Positions 1-12,043 of a stretch of DNA of 64,000 nucleotides are shown in pieces (within the stretch, counting starts at the first letter, position 1; each line of letters begins with the position of its first letter). The stretch spans positions 1,364,001 to 1,428,000 of the forward strand of contig CP103032.1 of assembly GCA_024752435.1 (NCBI GenBank), in the 5' to 3' direction. Origin of the DNA: Allantophomopsis cytisporea (taxonomy: Eukaryota > Ascomycota > Leotiomycetes > Phacidiales > Phacidiaceae). The position numbers and the translations under genes are program-made. The notes under the pieces were generated by a model. The model made no database searches. It saw nothing but the letters and a program-made list of their open reading frames with translations, and was not told the origin of the DNA.

Positions 1-963
1 GCCCGACAAGCGTAGAGTTCGGGGTCTTTATGTGTTGCTTCTCTGGGTCCTGGGTATCGATGAGGTCCATCAGGTCACAGATGAGCTTGACAAGCATGAC
101 GGGGAGCTTGAAGGGGTCAAAATCCATTTGAGATATCGCGTAGAAGCTCGTTTTCATGATCACCGACCATCCCAATGAGGTAATTAGACTTATAGGACCG
201 ATGTGTGAAGGTTCATCCAGTCTATGATCCATAGCTGCTGCATGTTGTCCTTAGCCTGTTGGCCCATGGCCGGGAACAGGAGAAGAGCAGATGTCGCCAG
301 CACAACGTGGTAGTTCTTGGGCGTGATGTTTGAGACAGCTTGACAGAAGCCCCGTAAGGCTTTGTCCTGATATACAGCCGACTGCTGTAGAAAGGACACG
401 TCTTGCGGACAGATAGCTTTCAGATGAAGGGACGTCGTGCCAAGTACGGCATTTTCAAGGAAGTCATACTCGAGACCGAGACACGAGATCTCTATTTTCC
501 ATGTGTACATCATGGCCGGCGTCAAGGGCTTGTACACGCTGAGACTCAGATGCGTGGTTTGCGAGTAGTAGTGCATCATCAGTCTATCCATTCGCCCCAT
601 AAGCAAGAGTACGCTGTCACCTAAGATATCACGTGGGACTTCACAACCATAGAGATTGGTCATCAGCGTCTGCAACTGAGAAGTAGAGCCTGGAATCGAG
701 CTATGACTCAATGTAAAAGAGCTTGCCGGTGATATAGCAGTAATTTTCCGCGTGATGACTTTTGAGGAGGCAGCGTCATAGTTGCAAGATAATTTGCGCC
801 CCTCACAGAAACTGCAGCGTGGTCGCAGTTCATCACACTTCAAATGGGTCAGCTAAATAGGTCCCCAAAATAGTATTCATGTTTTTGTTTACACCTTGAA
901 TTTTTGCCTCTACACCCCTGACAACCTCCTCTAGATTTCGTATGGGGTTTCTTGTTTATGTGC
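1..963 (-). pseudogene. Zn(II)2Cys6 transcription factor, 3' end outside window, probably disrupted
   Basis: A fungal binuclear-cluster regulator (DNA-binding transcription factor) is recognisable. The first half of the cluster (SRGGCQGCR) is read around 939-909 and the second half (KCDE, PRCSFC, then SC) around 840-770. The 190-843 frame that follows resembles the regulatory region of UPC2-like C6 factors, for example the stretch ending SNITPKNYHVVLATSALLLF. Three things are wrong. No in-frame ATG precedes the cluster before a stop at 1032-1034, and the nearest ATG (963-961) is one base out of frame. No GT-AG pair joins the two half-clusters with the right six-residue spacing, although a TTTAG acceptor ends at 853. 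Near 203-207, at a GTGTG (CA-dinucleotide) site, the frame stops; homologous-looking sequence continues in another frame to position 1. Undetected introns could explain some of this, so the pseudogene call is an inference. Confidence 0.5.
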
Positions 964-1713
964 ATTGTGGCCCCAGTATGCCATGATTGAGCAACTGCTG
1001 GGCATGATTAGGCGTGAGGAGGAGTCATCCTTTCAAGCATGAGTTGTCGAGTCCGGTGTATGCAGAGCACGTACTGAACGCCCTGGCTGGGTAGGATCAA
1101 GAGTTTCGTTGGGACTATCAACAAGTCGGCCTATTTGTGAAGCTGCAATGATATGGTCAAAAGCCCACAACTCCCAAAGCCTGCACGATTAAGCTCCACG
1201 TGATACGCCGGGTTACATCTTTTCAATGCGTCAGCCTCTTACTGCTTCCGTCCCAAACTTTCACCAATTATGCAGGAATGCAAGCATAAGAGTCTCGTTG
1301 TATTCCTGGACGTGATTGAAGTCATAGTCTACTATCTTCTTTGATGAATTTAGCATTTTAGAACAGTCAAAGACATCATCATCATCAGGACATTTATAAG
1401 GATCTAAATTCATAGAAAAGTATGTATTTCAACGAACATACAGAAGTCATAGTTACTCATCGTGAAAGGGGTCCAAATCCATGCATGCTCTAAAATGCCG
1501 ATTAATTCAAGAATGAAGCCAATACAAGTAATGGCAGCAGATAGCCTCACGCAAATTAATGGGCTCACTGAAGCCAAAAACTAAGACATTGCGCTCCAAT
1601 GAACCCCCAACAACGCCATGCTTGATGATCCGCCCAAGATAGGGTAGAAAACTGACATTAAAAGAAAGAAGAGAATTATCGATCACTCCCCAGCTTAACA
1701 ACCGTTCGAGCTC
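964..1713. other. Intergenic, no gene seen
   Basis: Spacer between the C6 regulator remnant and the 3' end of the cation exchanger gene. Only short shadow frames occur. It presumably holds the exchanger's 3' UTR (the stop codon is at 1714-1716) and whatever 5' sequence the regulator had. I see no RNA gene or repeat. Confidence 0.5.
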
Positions 1714-4700
1714 CTACTGCTGGAAGGCATTTCCTCTCGTGCCTCTTCCAATAGTCTTGAAGCTACCACCAGCCTCCATGATATCGAAGCGATTGATACC
1801 CATGTTGTCCATGTCTGTCATTCCAGAAAACCAGAAGCCGACGATAACGACGAGGTAACTGAGAAGCAGGATGGAGCCTTTGAAGTAGTTGGACTTTCCC
1901 TCGCCATACATGTAGCTGAGGAGAAAGACGCAGAGGATGACGGTGACCATGTCCCATTGTGGGAAGATGAGGGTGAAGGTACGATCTGCAATATCAATGC
2001 CGTCGAACCATTGCCCATTGATAGCGCTGAATAGAACAAGAGCTGGGATCTGCAAAAGACAGACCTGGAGAGCGTAGGCCGAACCAATCTCCATAGACAG
2101 CGCAATATTACCATTCATAGCAAATGAGATAGCGTTCTGAAATAGTCAGCAGGAAATACCACGAGTAAATGAAAAATGCACTTACCAGAAACTCGGTTGT
2201 GTTCGGAACAAGAGCAAACAATGTAATACCAAGGAACTTCTCATCAATGGCTACACCTTGAAGGACCACATCAACTGTATTGACTAGAATCTCAGCAATT
2301 AAGGCATAGAGTATCGTAGCTCCCATCAAGATAATAGAACTCTTCATTCTGCTCCAGTTGGGTGCATCGTGACCTCCACCGGCACCACCATGTGCCAGTG
2401 CCTCTGCAGCTGCAGCCTCTTCGTCAAGATTAATGGTGCCAGGCTTCGCGGTATTTGGACGGTGTGTTGTATGAACTGGCGATACATGATTGTTGAGAGA
2501 TGATTTGCGAGGTCGCTGAGCATCGCGGGCTGCAATAGCAGCTGCGGTAGCGGCCATTTCTGCTACCTCGCGAACTAGGTTGCTGTTCTGCGCCTCCGAC
2601 AAACCAGGGATTTGTATGTCTGATCGGATGTTGTCTTCTGCGCTCTTTGGTGGAACTAGATGAGGTGTAGGTGCACCACCATTATAAGCTTGCGGGGGCT
2701 GAGTTGAATTATGACGAGAACCTTCTTCGCTGCGAGGGCTTAATCCAACTTGCTTGAGAGACTGGCCAAGAATACGCTTGTAGAGCTGAGATTCACGAAT
2801 CTCTGCACCCCTGTCTGTTATAGAGCTGATGTTGGTTGGCTGTCGTTGAAGACGTTGTCTAGGGGTAGCTGCTTGAGCTCCAGAAGAAGCTAAATGTTGA
2901 CTGTGTTCGGATTGTTGTAATTTCTTCTCATCCACCTCGCTGTTCCAAATGACGGCTGCATGTGTGCGAAGGGTGAACCACAAACCAATGACGTATGAGA
3001 GAAAAAGTAGGAAAGCTGCGAACCAGCAGTATGGTCTCACAGCTTCCAGGTAAAATCGGTCATTTAGTGCTGGTACTTGTGAGAAGTAGCAACGGCGACA
3101 GTCACGGATCCCATTGGTATCAGTAATTCCGGTGTCAATGCAGTCCATGCAGTTCAACTCATGCTAGATATTGTTAGTGAGAACTCAGAACGCTTGATAC
3201 AACGACTTACAGTTCCATAGATCTGGTAAAACAGTGTTGGACCAAAGGCTGCAATTACAGCAAAGAGTAGCATAGTAGAAGTCACACCAGCGGATTTGGC
3301 GTTGAATCTTTGAGTCTTTCTCTTAATAGCACCAAAGCACATGGAGAGACCCGGAAGGAATAATATACCGGCAAAGATACTACCGATAATGCTACCTTCA
3401 ACCAGCTGTCCCTTGCCTTGGTTCAAAGCTACACAGTAGAGGAAAACTTCAACGAGTGTCGAAAAAAACGCATTGATAGCAGCACCAACCCCCATAGACG
3501 ACTGGGCCGATATGGACGCCACAGCTTGTCCAATGAAGTAAGCCAATGGAATAATGGAGAACAGTGCTGCAATAAACAAGAATGCCGGATGTGTGATAGC
3601 TAGCTCCAATTCCAAGGCTTCGAGTAAAACCCAGTAATCGAAGATGACAAACAGCACAATACCCATCAGATTGATGAGGAAGATGTTTGTTCCGTCAACG
3701 GTGTACTTCCAGTATTTTGAGCCTACAGCCCTGTATGTACACAGTAGGATCGAAGAGTTCGGAATAGTTGACCCACGAGAGTATGCACTGTCAGATTGGA
3801 AAGAAAGTGCCAATGGATGACGACGGAGGTGGTAGAACAGGAGCATGGTAACCTTGCCCATTGGAATCCAGAAAACCATGAACCAACAAATCCCAGAAAC
3901 AAGGAAGAGTAGAGGGGTGATCAGGCCGTAGAAGAAGAGGAAGAATATCACACGACCGACGTTCCACTGACCTCTACCAAAAAGTCGCCTTTTCGTTCTT
4001 TGTGGAGAGGGGTTTGCGTTTGTGCCGCGTCTTGTGCGACCCAGGAGGCTGTCGGTCTCACTCGCAGCAGAGTCAATGCTTCTCCTCGAGCGCCCAACAA
4101 TAGATCGGCTTCCTCTGCTTTCTGGGCCAAAGAAAAGTCGTCCATCTTCCAGATCTCCACTCTGCCACTGTTCGTACTCGGTAATACTACGTCCCTCACC
4201 CTCATCCTCCTGTGCATATGCTTCATCCTGTTCGAGACGGACAAACTTGCCGAATGGATAGAACAAGTAGCCGGACAGACCCAAGAGAACTCGTCCATAC
4301 TCTATAGAACTCGGTGCAGCCGCAAAAATGAAGCAGACCACTGCTCCAAGGAATGCTACCAATGCCAGCCACCAACCAAAGCATAGTGTCCAGAGTAGAT
4401 TGAAAAGCACAAGCCAATTGCTTACCCTGCCTCCCGGCGACGAGTGAATATCTCCCTCTGCAGTTTTCTGGACAGATCTGTTTTTCTTATAAAGCGCGGG
4501 CTTCCATATACGTATACCGAAAGGATGAGTCTCGTTGATAGCATCTTGGCGGTCCTTCAATGTAAAACTCTCAGCATCACTAAGATCAGCTTCATCATCT
4601 CCAGGAGATTCCTCATCCTCAGCTCGAACAGTTCCTTCGTCTCCTGATGTATGATGTTCTTCCTCCTCCGCAGCGGGCCCGATGCTCATGATTGGGGCTT

Positions 4701-5516
4701 CATCGCTATCTTCATCGCGAGAAGATTCGACGCGGGAAAGTGCTGGTGGTTGGGCAGTAGGTCTCCGTCGTAGCGTTGAAGATGGTTGATGGCGAAGAGT
4801 TCCATAACCTGATGCACCACCTCCTTGTCTCGCGGCGAACCCCTCTTCAACCTCGCTCACATCATCATCGACGGAGAATTCCTGTCCTCTATGGGGTCCT
4901 TGTACATTTGAAGAGGCTCGTCGCGACATTGGTGGTTTCTTGGGGCGTGGCTGCCCTGTTCGACCACGATCAGGACCAAGCAATGGTGATCTAGTCTGTT
5001 GGATTGAACGCGATGACTCTACGCTGCGTGCATGAGGCCGTTCTGGTCTATCTGATCGTTCTGCACCCGCAGAGGGTGTTTCGCTAGATCGAAGATCTGC
5101 GTTGCTGGGCGATTGTGTACTGTATGGTTGGGTGGAACCTTTCATGATGACGATATGTTAGCTTTGGGAAGTCGCCCACGTGGAATGGTAAACAAAAGGG
5201 ACAAGAGCACTCCCAAAAACCAGAACATGAAGAAGGTTTGCGTTCATCATTTTTTTTTTGGGACTGCACAGCAACAGAAATGAGGAACGATGTGGTGGGG
5301 AAAGGAATCCTTCGTACCATAGCCCACAAGTAGTGGTTGTGTCTCTGGTCTTCGGCGCACAGTGTCAGACGACTTGCTCAGATCATTGTCGTTAGGCGCG
5401 GCTGTTTCAACTCGTGAGAGTGGGTGCCTACTGTCAGTTGGAGATGCCGGTACAGATATATCTGGAGTAGGTCCTTGGCTCTGAGCCGCAGATGATGGAC
5501 TTTCGTCATCGGCCAT
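1714..5516 (-). CDS. VNX1: VNX1-type vacuolar monovalent cation (Na+,K+)/H+ antiporter, CAX superfamily
   Basis: The model has four exons: 5318-5516, 3211-5138, 2186-3163 and 1714-2136. All phases close and give 1,175 residues. Introns at 3164-3210 and 2137-2185 have clean GTAAG donors and TAG/CAG acceptors. The first intron's acceptor (AAAG at 5139) is less certain. The N-terminal third is a long hydrophilic, Ser/Arg/acidic cytosolic tail. After it come clusters of membrane spans and the two alpha repeats of cation/Ca2+ exchangers: one around GAAINAFFSTLVEVFL, the other around LFALVPNTTEFLNAISFAMN and SMEIGSAYALQVCLLQIPAL. A Ser/Ala/Gln-rich cytosolic loop separates the repeats. The long tail and these variant repeats fit yeast Vnx1 rather than the compact Vcx1. 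The expected role is proton-driven uptake of Na+ or K+ into the vacuole. The family call is firm; the substrate is inferred from the family. Confidence 0.88.
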
Positions 5517-6435
5517 GGCGTTCTCTCTCTTATTTTTGGGGTGTGTGGGAGTTTTGTGCGTTGACGTCGTTCAAACGGTGTCGAGCGGCAGCTAATCTTC
5601 AGTTGTGATAAGCTTTCCCTCCCAGTTTACCGTGAGTGGGTTCTGATCGACCAGCTCTTTTCTCGCACTTTCAGCGGGTCTAAGGCTGAGGCTTCATGTG
5701 CGAACGCGACTTTGTAACCCGAGGGATATGTAGAAGGGCGGAGGGGGAAAGGGATAAGTTGGATTCTCTCTCTATTTCTGATCTAGGAGTGAATGCAGAG
5801 CCAGGACATAGGTAAATAAACAAAACAAGGACAATGCTTCTGGAAAGGTAGGAGGGCGATAGAAGGTGAAAGAAGAAGAAGAAGAAGCGATTCTTTCTGA
5901 GTAGTTTCACAGATGATTCGAATGATCAGATTCGAAGGACAACAGATGGCAGTTATGCTTTTTGATGGACGCGAGTGTTATGAAGTTGTGTGGGCGTTGA
6001 GTAGGTAGAGGTCGTTGTTGACGAAGCTTAGCCATGGATGATGATTTGCGCTTGCATGTACTATGAGTTGAGCTTTGAGCTTTACCCAGAACTAGAGCAG
6101 GGTGACACGTTTGATCTTTTTTTTCTTCTTCTTTCTCGTAGAAGTATAGGGGGTTTATATATTCCAATACATAATTAGTATAGAATGGAAGACTAGAGTA
6201 GGGAAAGGAAAGGAATGAGAGATAGAGAGGAGGAGAGAGAGTACGAGAGTGAGAAGAAGAAGGAGAAAGAAAGAAAGGAAGAAAGAGAAGAAAGAAAGCA
6301 AGAGGTTACATGTACAGATGAATAGATGATATATGTACGTATGTGTGTGTGTATGTAGGTATGTACACAGATGTATGCATGTATGCATGAATTCGTCCGA
6401 TGGATGATTCCTTGATGTGTAGAGGTTGGTTGATA

Positions 6436-6465
6436 ATTGATGATTGATGATTGATGATTGATGAT
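6436..6465. repeat. Tandem 7-bp repeat (TTGATGA)n
   Basis: About four uninterrupted copies of TTGATGA, seen directly. It lies in the VNX1-RPT6 spacer. Confidence 0.85.
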
Positions 6466-6751
6466 ACTTGTTACACTGGGCTGATTACTGTTGACTTCAT
6501 TGGCCATCTATGTTTAGTTGAGTTGATTTTGAGATGAGAAGTTGCAGTGTAATGACAGTCTCTCGCTGAATCCTTCCAGTGCTGTCATGCTCGCCCCCAT
6601 GACTATAATAATTATTACTATGCGACTCTCACTCGACCCTACTACACTCCTACTTGTGTAACGTCTGTCCTCAATAATGATGCTTCATGCTTCCTCATGA
6701 CATTCTTGACTCTTTTTCACGTTCTCATGATGATGCTTCTCTTACTTGGCT

Positions 6752-6820
6752 TCTGTCTCTGTCTCTGTCTCTGTCTCTGTCTCTGTCTCTGTTTCTGTCT
6801 CTGTTTCTGTCTCGGTCTCT
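6752..6820. repeat. Hexanucleotide microsatellite (CTGTCT)n
   Basis: About eleven copies of CTGTCT with a few CTGTTT/CTCGGT variants. The array keeps all three forward frames open for a stretch, which explains the overlapping repeat-encoded frames here. Confidence 0.9.
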
Positions 6821-7226
6821 TTCCCTTCCTCCTTCTCTCTCTTCTCTCCCTCTCTCCATCTCTCTCACTTTATATATTCATCTTCCCATCTTCCCGCTGT
6901 TTCTCTTGCTTACCACCACATACTTCATCATACTAGTTCATGCACCTCACCCACCCACTGTTCTCCAGAAGCAAGTTATGGAGTACGGAGCACAGTCTAT
7001 GTCGTGTACAAACAGGGATGTGAAGTTAGGGTGTGATAGCGTGTTATGGGTTGCTAATCGCCTATTACTTTAAGCTGTCTTGAGTCTGATTTTCAACTTG
7101 GCACGCGCTACAGAATCCAGATGTCAATCACAGACCGTCAGACCGTCAGACCGACAAACCGGCAAGTAGGCGCGACAGCCAGCACACAACTACCACTGAA
7201 TCGTAGGCAGTACACCTCCAAGTGAA

Positions 7227-7259
7227 AGTGAAGGTGAAGGTGAAGGTGAAGGTGAAGGT
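7227..7259. repeat. Hexanucleotide repeat (GGTGAA)n upstream of RPT6
   Basis: Five or so tandem copies of GGTGAA, preceded by a GTGAAA variant, about 600 bp upstream of the RPT6 start codon. Confidence 0.85.
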
Positions 7260-7863
7260 CCAGGCCAACAGTCCGAGAGCCAATGTAAAATAACACCAAT
7301 GTCATCCATGATAATCCATTGTTGCAAACAGTTGATGATAGTAAGTTTATCTGAGAAAGGCTGATGGCGGTATGGCTTGGAGCGATCAGCTCTGTCTATC
7401 GATAGTTAGATACTTTTTGGTGTTCATTTCTTTTGAACCGAAAGGAATACGACTTTTCTTGCATGTTACTCGATGCGATCTTCAAGGTAAGAAAGGTACT
7501 ATTGTCAAAGGCATGGCCATTAACCCAATAAATTCAATACAGCTGAAGATGCGCAAGGCATCGTAAGGCAGCACGTAGCTTCGCGGCTGAGGCAACAACA
7601 ATCTCAGCCTGCCTCACCTTGCCTTACCTTCCAGTACCTAAGTATTAGATAGGTACCTTACGTGACGACGAGACCAGCTAAGGTCGAGAGACAAAGCTCC
7701 CATCAATAATCATCATCACGACAACCACATGCCCAACAACGTACCCTTGTAAACCGATCGTCCACTCCATAACTCGTTCACCAAAGAACTTGCATCAAAC
7801 ACATCCCCTCACGTCATTAGCAACACCAAACACATTCCACTATTGCGACATCCGCCAGCAAAC

Positions 7864-9151
7864 ATGGCGCTCGACAGCTTCTTCCACAACAAGATCGAGA
7901 GCATGAAGCTCGAGATCATCCAGGGTCAGGCAGTGCTTCGAAGATTGGAAGCCCAGAGAAATGACTACAACTCGAGAGGTGCGCACTAACCTACACCAAA
8001 CTTGTGGCGGCTCATTGCAGCATGCTGATTATGGATGAATAGTGCGATTATTACGAGAAGAGCTCGGTCTATTACAACAACCCGGATCCTATGTTGGAGA
8101 GGTAGTGAAGGTTATGGGAACGAAGAAAGTGCTGGTCAAGGTACACCCAGAGGGCAAATATGGTGCGTGTCTCCCTGTAGTGATCAATAACACTGCCTGA
8201 AGGCTAACTCTAACAGTCGTCGATATCTCCGATAACGTCGACATCACCAAGCTCACCGTCGGCAAGCGTGTCACACTCCTCTCCGATTCCTACAAGCTCG
8301 AGAAGATGCTCCCATCATCCGTCGATCCACTTGTGTCTCTCATGATGGTTGAAAAGGTACCAGACAGCACATACGACATGATTGGAGGTCTCGATCAGCA
8401 GATTAAGGAAATCAAGGAAGTTATTGAGCTTGGTCTGAAGCACCCAGAACTTTTCGAATCTCTCGGTATTGCGCAGCCGAAGGGTGTCCTTCTTTACGGT
8501 CCTCCGGGAACTGGAAAGACTCTTCTTGCAAGAGCTGTGGCACATCACACCGACTGCAAGTTTATCCGTGTCTCTGGTTCCGAGCTGGTGCAGAAGTATA
8601 TCGGAGAGGGTTCCCGTATGGTTCGTGAGTTGTTCGTCATGGCTCGTGAACACGCTCCATCCATTATCTTTATGGACGAAATCGATTCTATTGGATCATC
8701 GCGTGTGGAAGGTTCTTCGGGAGGCGATTCCGAAGTTCAACGTACCATGTTGGAACTTTTGAACCAGCTTGACGGTTTCGAGCCAACAAAGAACATCAAG
8801 GTCATCATGGCCACCAATCGTCTCGATATCCTGGATCCGGCGTTATTGAGACCTGGACGTATCGATCGAAAGATCGAGTTCCCAGCACCAACAGTCGAAG
8901 CGCGAGCTGATATTCTCCGCATTCATAGCAGAAGCATGAACCTCACCCGTGGTATCAACTTGACAAAGGTGGCTGAGAAGATGAACGGATGTTCGGGTGC
9001 CGAATTGAAGGGTGTGTGCACGGAAGCTGGTATGTTCGCTCTGAGAGAACGAAGAGTGCACGTCACTCAGGAGGACTTTGATCTCGCAACCGCGAAGGTC
9101 CTTAACAAGCACGATGACAAGGAAGTCAGTTTGGGCAAGCTTTGGAAGTAG
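7864..9151 (+). CDS. RPT6: 26S proteasome regulatory subunit 8 (Rpt6), AAA+ ATPase
   Basis: Exons 7864-7978, 8043-8162 and 8217-9151 give 389 residues, the usual length for Rpt6. The N-terminus carries the coiled-coil/OB region (LRREL-like RLLREELGLLQQPGSYVGEV). The AAA+ core shows Walker A GPPGTGKT (about residues 173-180), Walker B with DEID (about 232-235), and the second region of homology ending RPGRIDRKIEF. The C-terminus is LGKLWK, close to the family's usual end. It forms part of the six-ATPase ring that unfolds ubiquitinated substrates and threads them into the 20S core, in nucleus and cytosol. Both introns are in phase 1 with GTGCG donors. The start was chosen because it opens the conserved N-terminal helix and is followed at once by clean splicing. 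Confidence 0.97.
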
Positions 9152-9915
9152 ATTATGACCATAGTCCAATGCTCTTTGAGGAGTTACAGATATGTAATTG
9201 TATTTCTAGATGACGATATGCATAATGCATTCGCTTAGAGACGAAGTGTGATAAGTATCAATGTCCTTCTTTGCGTTGAGAATAATAGGGTTATATATAA
9301 GCCTGTGTGATCCATGACTCGGTTCCAGATCATATTGCCAAGCATGATTGCAGGTTAATAAAAACAAAATAAAACCAATGTAGCTGTATTGGCAGAAATG
9401 TACGTACCTATCCAAAGTCGGGAAGGTAAGGTACCTTACCCTTACCTCCTCAGCTATGCTTCGCCGTTAACCGCATCATACACACGCACAGAAACACCGC
9501 ATCAAATGACTTCACCGAATGAACGCACAATCGACTCTCTTTCACTTCGTTCCTTTCAGTAGAGTTAGGTCTGAGCAGCTGCGACCCACAGACTCGCATA
9601 CACGTGCCGCCCACTGTCTGCCTAAAGATCCACCACCAGGTCGCAAGGTTGCCTACTATCAACCATCGACCTCCAAACGTCTCTATCTATTTAAGGAAAT
9701 CCACCACAACATCAATAATTTCACGTGCACATCCACATCCACGAACATCCAAAAACCCTCATATCCACTTTCACTTACACTTGCGTGTCACAATAAAGTT
9801 CTACATCAACTTGCACAACGAAACCACGTGGCGAGAAGAAAGTGACACAAGTCTGGGTATCTTCCATCAACCCTTCACCCGCTCACATGACAATAAATCT
9901 AACACAACCAGCACC
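9152..9915. other. Intergenic between RPT6 and the F-box-like gene
   Basis: RPT6 3' UTR and the promoter/5' leader of the next gene. The frame of the next gene stays open upstream to 9604, but a well-placed ATG at 9916 (context CAGCACCATG) is the better start. The spacer carries a perfect palindrome, listed separately. Confidence 0.5.
9425..9440. repeat. 16-bp perfect palindrome GGTAAGGTACCTTACC
   Basis: Self-complementary over all 16 bases, followed by another CTTACC. Related GGTACCTTAC or GGTAAGG strings occur near 7,650 and 15,548-15,602, so this may be one member of a dispersed motif. Confidence 0.8.
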
Positions 9916-10911
9916 ATGAATCGTCCAACTGAATCTATTGCAGACCTCATAGTCACACTCGATGGTCTCCAAAAGCTCGCCGCCGCCTCCTCATCAACGT
10001 CTATTCTTACTCCCAACCTTGAGGATATCAAGAACCGTATCTCGCGTCTTGGCCAACTTTCTTATACCGACCTCCGCGCCTCTCAAGACCCAATAGTACG
10101 AGTATCTGAACTTCCCGGCTCAGTACAGCGCTCCATCTATACGCTGGTGCCCTTCCCCTTCCTCAAACTGCCAGCTGAGCTCCGCAACAAAATATACCCA
10201 TTCGTGTACGACACCGCGCACAAGAACCTTGCGAGAAACAGCCGCTTCGAGTTCAATAATGGCAAGCTTATTAGGCGTAACACATCAGCCTTGCTCTTTG
10301 CCAATAAGCAGATCTTTCTCGAGAGCCAGGAGTACATCTACAAGAACTCGCAACTGTACTTCGAAGCCGCATATGGCGTCCCACACATGCCACCCTTCCT
10401 CATCGATATTCCGGATCTGACCACCTACCCCTCACTCGCCATCTGGACTCAGGAGATCGCCGTACGCACTGGCACCGATCATCGACGCGCCCAGGTCAAC
10501 AATCAGATCATGGATTCCGCAGCGCACTTTCGCAACCTGAAGAAAGTGGTTGTCAAGATCACAGTGCAGTACTGCGCTCGCCAGGAGCTCGACAGCCTCT
10601 TGCCATTCCTGGAGCTGGACGATGTAGAGACGGAGTTTGTGTTCGTCTGGGACCACAATCTGCGACCTTTGAGAACCGAGGGCGTCTTCCAGCATGTACG
10701 TGATCAGGCCGCGCTCGAGAAGCAGATGGAGAAGTGGGAGAAGAGTTGGAAAGATACATGTGTGAAGCATGGATATGATGAGGATCAGGTGAGTCCCATT
10801 CGAAATGTGCGCTGGCAATATCTGCGGGGTTACAGGTATTAATGTTCGTAGAGCCCCATCACTTGGAAAATCAAGGAGAAGAAAGTCGTTGTCGAACCTG
10901 GACAGTCCTAA
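9916..10911 (+). CDS. Uncharacterised protein with F-box-like N-terminal motif
   Basis: Two exons, 9916-10788 and 10852-10911, give 310 residues. The donor CAG|GTGAGT and the acceptor TTCGTAG are good, and the second exon ends SPITWKIKEKKVVVEPGQS. If the intron is retained the frame ends at 10842 instead. The stretch PFLKLPAELRNKIYPFVY (about residues 77-94) is the LP-x-E-x-R-x-x-I-Y motif that opens a large group of Pezizomycotina F-box-like/2EXR-type proteins. It is followed by a helical region typical of that group (SALLFANKQIFLESQEYIY). Members are expanded in these fungi and mostly have no assigned role. No catalytic motif is visible. Substrate-receptor function would be speculation. Confidence 0.75.
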
Positions 10912-12043
10912 GCTCTCTTGAGTGACAGAAGATAACCCATCCGGTGCCTATATCCAAAACTTGTCCTCTATTGACTTTTTCATATTTCTCTTTCAATTTG
11001 CATCTTTTCCACAATAAGCACACCCTCAAGCACGACAATCATCATTGTCATGGGCAAATTGCAGTGGATCGCATCCTAAGTTGAAAACACCATCATCGAC
11101 GTCAGCAATCTCAAACACGAGTTTCTTTACGTAAGAAAGAAAAGGTTACTTGCATGTGCGCGAAACAAAAATTGCTCTCCGACCAGTTCTTCATCATGGC
11201 GACTCTATGCATGGATCATGGCCAAACTTGCTTGCAATGGTAGTAGGGAGGCGTACAAACGGAATCGAGCAGGTACATCCGCTTTAGTTGAGCTTAGCAT
11301 GGGCGTCAAAGATGGTTATTTGGCTTTTACAGTATGCAGGATTTTTTTCTTTTTGCGAGATGCGGAATGGGGGACTGCGTACAGCTATACTAAATAGAGA
11401 CAACAGGGGAAGCTCATATTGAGAGCTTCGTGCTACATATTCAGAATGGATTTGCTTCGATCATAGCGTGAAAGCCCATGCAATTCACCTAGGAAAAATC
11501 GAACACGTGAATGATAAATCGGTAGGGATAGAATGAGTAGAACTAGATTTCAACATATATCTCCCAACCTAGCCTGACAGGTATACCCAGCTCATCTCAT
11601 GAATAACCCAGTCATCAGCTATAAACACCGCATATATATCTCTCCCCTTTCCCACCCCTCTTCAACAGCCTAGTAAGCAATCCACAGACCATCCTCACAT
11701 CCGTGATCATACAAATCCACACCCTCATGATTCTATCCCTTGCCTTTCCCACTCGCCAATTCCCCAACCGGCACCCAAACAAAAGAGAAACATACCGCCA
11801 GCCAGCCCTCAATCCGCCGATTAATCCGCCTCATCCACCGCCCCGCGGCTCGTGCAACTCCGGCACAGAACATGGCACGATGATGTCCATCAACAATAGT
11901 TGCGCTCGATCCGCCCTCGTTCATCTCAGAATACAATTTCTCTTCCCCTTCCCCTTCCCGCCCGCTCATTTCAAAGGCTCGTGAATAAGTGAATGAATCC
12001 TCGTGCTGTATCGTCACAAATTGAAAGTATGCTACGCGACTCA
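10912..12043. other. Intergenic, no gene seen
   Basis: Spacer between two genes that converge (F-box-like on +, SFL1-like on -), so it should hold both 3' UTRs. Short frames near 11,615-11,990 show no recognisable product. Confidence 0.45.

Larger units (their letters stand above)
5517..7863. other. Shared upstream region of VNX1 and RPT6, simple-repeat rich
   Basis: Divergent promoter region between VNX1 (-) and RPT6 (+). It holds purine tracts (about 5,870-5,890 and 6,220-6,300), a GT/TATG-rich stretch (6,330-6,390) and three tandem arrays listed separately. Open frames here are products of the repeats. I looked for the yeast proteasome element GGTGGCAAA upstream of RPT6 and did not see it. 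Confidence 0.5.

Noticed and set aside
6687..7073. Ser/Leu-rich frames over the CTGTCT array.
   Set aside because: Encoded entirely by the microsatellite, in three frames at once.
6100..7260. CRISPR-like spaced repeats.
   Set aside because: The repeats are direct tandem arrays without unique spacers, and the genome is eukaryotic.
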